Source: Quercus robur (Eukaryota; Streptophyta; Magnoliopsida; Fagales; Fagaceae). Taken from it: DNA of 64,000 bases. The position numbers were made by a program, and so were the translations under genes. Location: NCBI RefSeq assembly GCF_932294415.1, contig NC_065536.1:14105974-14169973 (forward strand), written 5' to 3'. Under the pieces are notes generated by a model. The model was not told the DNA's origin, searched no databases, and saw nothing but the letters and a program-made list of their open reading frames with translations. This document shows positions 62,061 through 64,000 of this stretch, in pieces (positions within the stretch are counted from its first letter, which is position 1; each line of letters starts with the position of its first letter).

Positions 62061-62130
62061 GACACAGAGAGAGAGAGACACACACACACGCACGCAGGGA
62101 GAGTGTTGTGTGAGTGTGTGTGTGTGTGTA
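62061..62130. repeat. (GA)n, (CA)n and (GT)n microsatellites in the GID1 promoter
   Basis: GAGAGAGAGACACACACACAC is followed by GTGTGTGTGTGTGT within 70 bp. The CA and GT runs are complementary to each other. Confidence 0.85.
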
Positions 62131-64000
62131 TGTGGGGATGGGGGTGAATGATAAGAATATATGGTGCACGTTAGACAAATGCTAACGTACAACATAGGCG
62201 AATGGAGACGAGAGAGAGGACAAAGTGAGTGAGCGGCCGAAAGAAAACTGTGGCGCTGGGACCCACCTATGTAAACTATAATTACTTATTTTTTCTAAGT
62301 ATAGCTTTTTCCTTTTTTGTTTTTTGGTTTTTTTTCCTTTTTTGAAGCACTAATTAAACTTTTAAAAAAGAAATTACTAAAACTATTTGGTCCAAATTTA
62401 ATTGTGTCTCTGAAAAAAATAGTTTTTTAAATGAAAATTAATTTCATAATTTTAAATAATAAATTTTTTTAACCTTTGTCCATTGACTCAATTTAATTTC
62501 TTCTCTCTTTTTTTTCTAAATATATTTGCACTTTTATTGAGTGTTTTTTATTAAGCCAAAGAAGCTAATGGAATTAATTTATCTTAATTCTCAAACCTAG
62601 TCTTTTATTTACTTATGTAAGATTTTTTTTAAAATCTTAATTTCTTAAGGTATATACTTTAAATAAGTTTTATCAAAAATTAATAATTAATAAAAATTCT
62701 AATAAATTTGGTTTTTATTTTATCAATATTATTTAAAGCAAAAAAAAAAATTTACAATTCTTACACATAAAATAACATAAAGAAAAATCCTTCCTACTCA
62801 TAATATTTACATTAAGTAGGCGTTTGGATCAAGTCCACGTTTGGACGTTTTGTGTCTCAGCCCCCCTTTTTTTTTTTTTTTTTTGAGATCAGCATTTGGT
62901 GCATTGTTCATGGGACATGAACAGTGTATCAAGGCATATGAACCGTGTTTTTTAGGGTGAACAGTAACCGAAATTTTTTTTTATAGAATCTATATATATA
63001 TATATATATATATCATTCGTCACTAAGAATGAAACAAGGCGAGTGAACAAAAACTTATCTCTATCATATAATCCTCAAGGCAAAGAAATTTGTGCGGAGT
63101 AGATTGAGACAGGACAAGTCAAACGAAACAGAAAATATTTTATATCATTGACAAAACAAAATAATTCTCAATTAGCCACGTAGCAAGATTAATAAATATA
63201 AAAAACCAAAATAAAGAAAATTATTAAAATTACATTTAAGTCTAGAGATGACAACTGTATTTTGGGCCATGGCTAAAATTATTGTTATTATAATTATTAT
63301 TATTATTGGTGAGAAAAAAAAAAAAAAAAGAATAGGGAACGGAGGGGACAAAACAGGAGATTTCAGTGCGTGCGGCCGACGCCAGGGCACGTGAGGACAA
63401 ACGGAGTCCGTCAGATGCTTAGGTGAATGACAGTTGTAACCTTGCTTGTGGCTTTATTCTACGGAAATACCGTTTGAAAGGGAGAGCCAGTTTTGTTTGT
63501 ACCTGTTGTTTTTTTTGTAATGTAATTGTGGGACTTGGGGTAACTTGTTTGGTTCTTATTCTTTTGGATTGTGGAATGTCATGAAAGATCCTTATTAAAA
63601 TTGTACCATCATTTTAACTTTTTTTTTTTTTTTTTACCCTTTTAACATAATAGATTGACATTAAGGCCCCTCTATATATTATTGAGGAAAAAGCCATCAT
63701 ATGACACCGTTGTGTTATTATTAATCTAGAGTTTTGGATTAAAAAAAAGAACATCATAAACCTACATAAATCATATATTCAAAACATCATAAACCTATAT
63801 GTTTTGAATATATGATTTATTAACTGGTTTAAACAAGTCATATAATTATTATTTAAAGGCTTGCATTTTATGCACATAATGCAATACAATACAAGTACGT
63901 GTCCAAGAAAAACTCCCAACAATATCGCACAAAAACTTGGAATACAAGTAATGTTATTAATTAAGTAATGTTATTTAAATTATGAACAGATTTATAGGAA
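62131..64000. other. Intergenic region upstream of GID1, no gene seen
   Basis: About 62816-62980 (GGCGTTTGGATCAAG..., with GAACAGTGTATC and GTGAACAGT) looks like a MITE fragment. An (AT)n run lies at 62992-63013, (ATT)n near 63281-63306, and an isolated CACGTG at about 63389. A perfect 22-bp inverted repeat lies at 63766-63820. No coding sequence was recognised. Confidence 0.45.
63766..63820. repeat. Perfect 22-bp inverted repeat with 11-nt loop
   Basis: The arms 63766-63787 and 63799-63820 are exact inverse complements (both include AATCATATATTCAAAACAT in one sense). The stem is AT-rich. It could be a small hairpin element or a local inversion scar. Confidence 0.9.

Noticed and set aside
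63172..63390. 72-aa minus-strand frame with a hydrophobic Phe/Ile run
   Set aside because: The hydrophobic stretch is a translation of poly-A and (ATT)n repeats.

Overview
This is plant nuclear DNA, most likely from a eudicot. It is AT-rich and gene-sparse. It has GT-AG spliced genes, plant-only gene families (a cytokinin phosphorelay HPt protein, a GID1 gibberellin receptor and a CYP71-type P450) and a dense population of plant transposons. A woody rosid is possible, but the species cannot be fixed from the sequence alone.

Four intact genes can be read. (1) 7668-9552 (+): a six-exon AHP-type histidine phosphotransfer protein of 151 aa with the phospho-acceptor His intact. (2) 27960-32170 (+): a two-exon CYP71-clade cytochrome P450 of 521 aa, with a 2.6-kb intron swollen by four tandem ~0.4-kb repeats. 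(3) 49377-51284 (+): a single-exon, 635-aa, almost entirely coiled-coil protein with a C-terminal tail anchor. (4) 59856-61718 (-): a two-exon GID1 gibberellin receptor of 343 aa, A/C type. A partial reading frame of an unidentified gene runs in from the left edge (3 to about 205). An isolated exon-like fragment of the ESCRT-II subunit VPS22/SNF8 lies at about 36737-36892.

The rest is mainly transposon-derived, and many boundaries can be set from target-site duplications. From 14.2 to 17.3 kb is a Helitron-like element carrying a GC-rich hAT-like element and an 800-bp solo LTR. From 17.5 to 20.5 kb is the 5' part of a SIRE-type Copia element: LTR, primer-binding site, and a gag with one in-frame stop, with pol missing. 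From 21.3 to 23.6 kb a Mutator-like element abuts a 1.6-kb solo LTR, and that LTR contains an apparently perfect 208-bp tandem duplication. From 24 to 27.8 kb are AT-rich tandem and dispersed repeats leading into the P450 promoter. From 37.4 to 44.0 kb is a decayed 6.6-kb PIF/Harbinger element with both its transposase and its Myb/SANT ORF1. From 44.5 to 48.9 kb MITEs, a 671-bp solo LTR and a 1.9-kb long-TIR Mutator-like element lie almost end to end.

The intact genes show no sign of functional linkage. AHP (cytokinin signalling) and GID1 (gibberellin perception) are both hormone components, but they are 50 kb apart. I found no convincing new multi-gene system. The most unusual items are the nested and abutting transposons, the strong hairpin at 54851-54947, the VPS22 fragment, and the P450 intron whose donor sits in a CT microsatellite.
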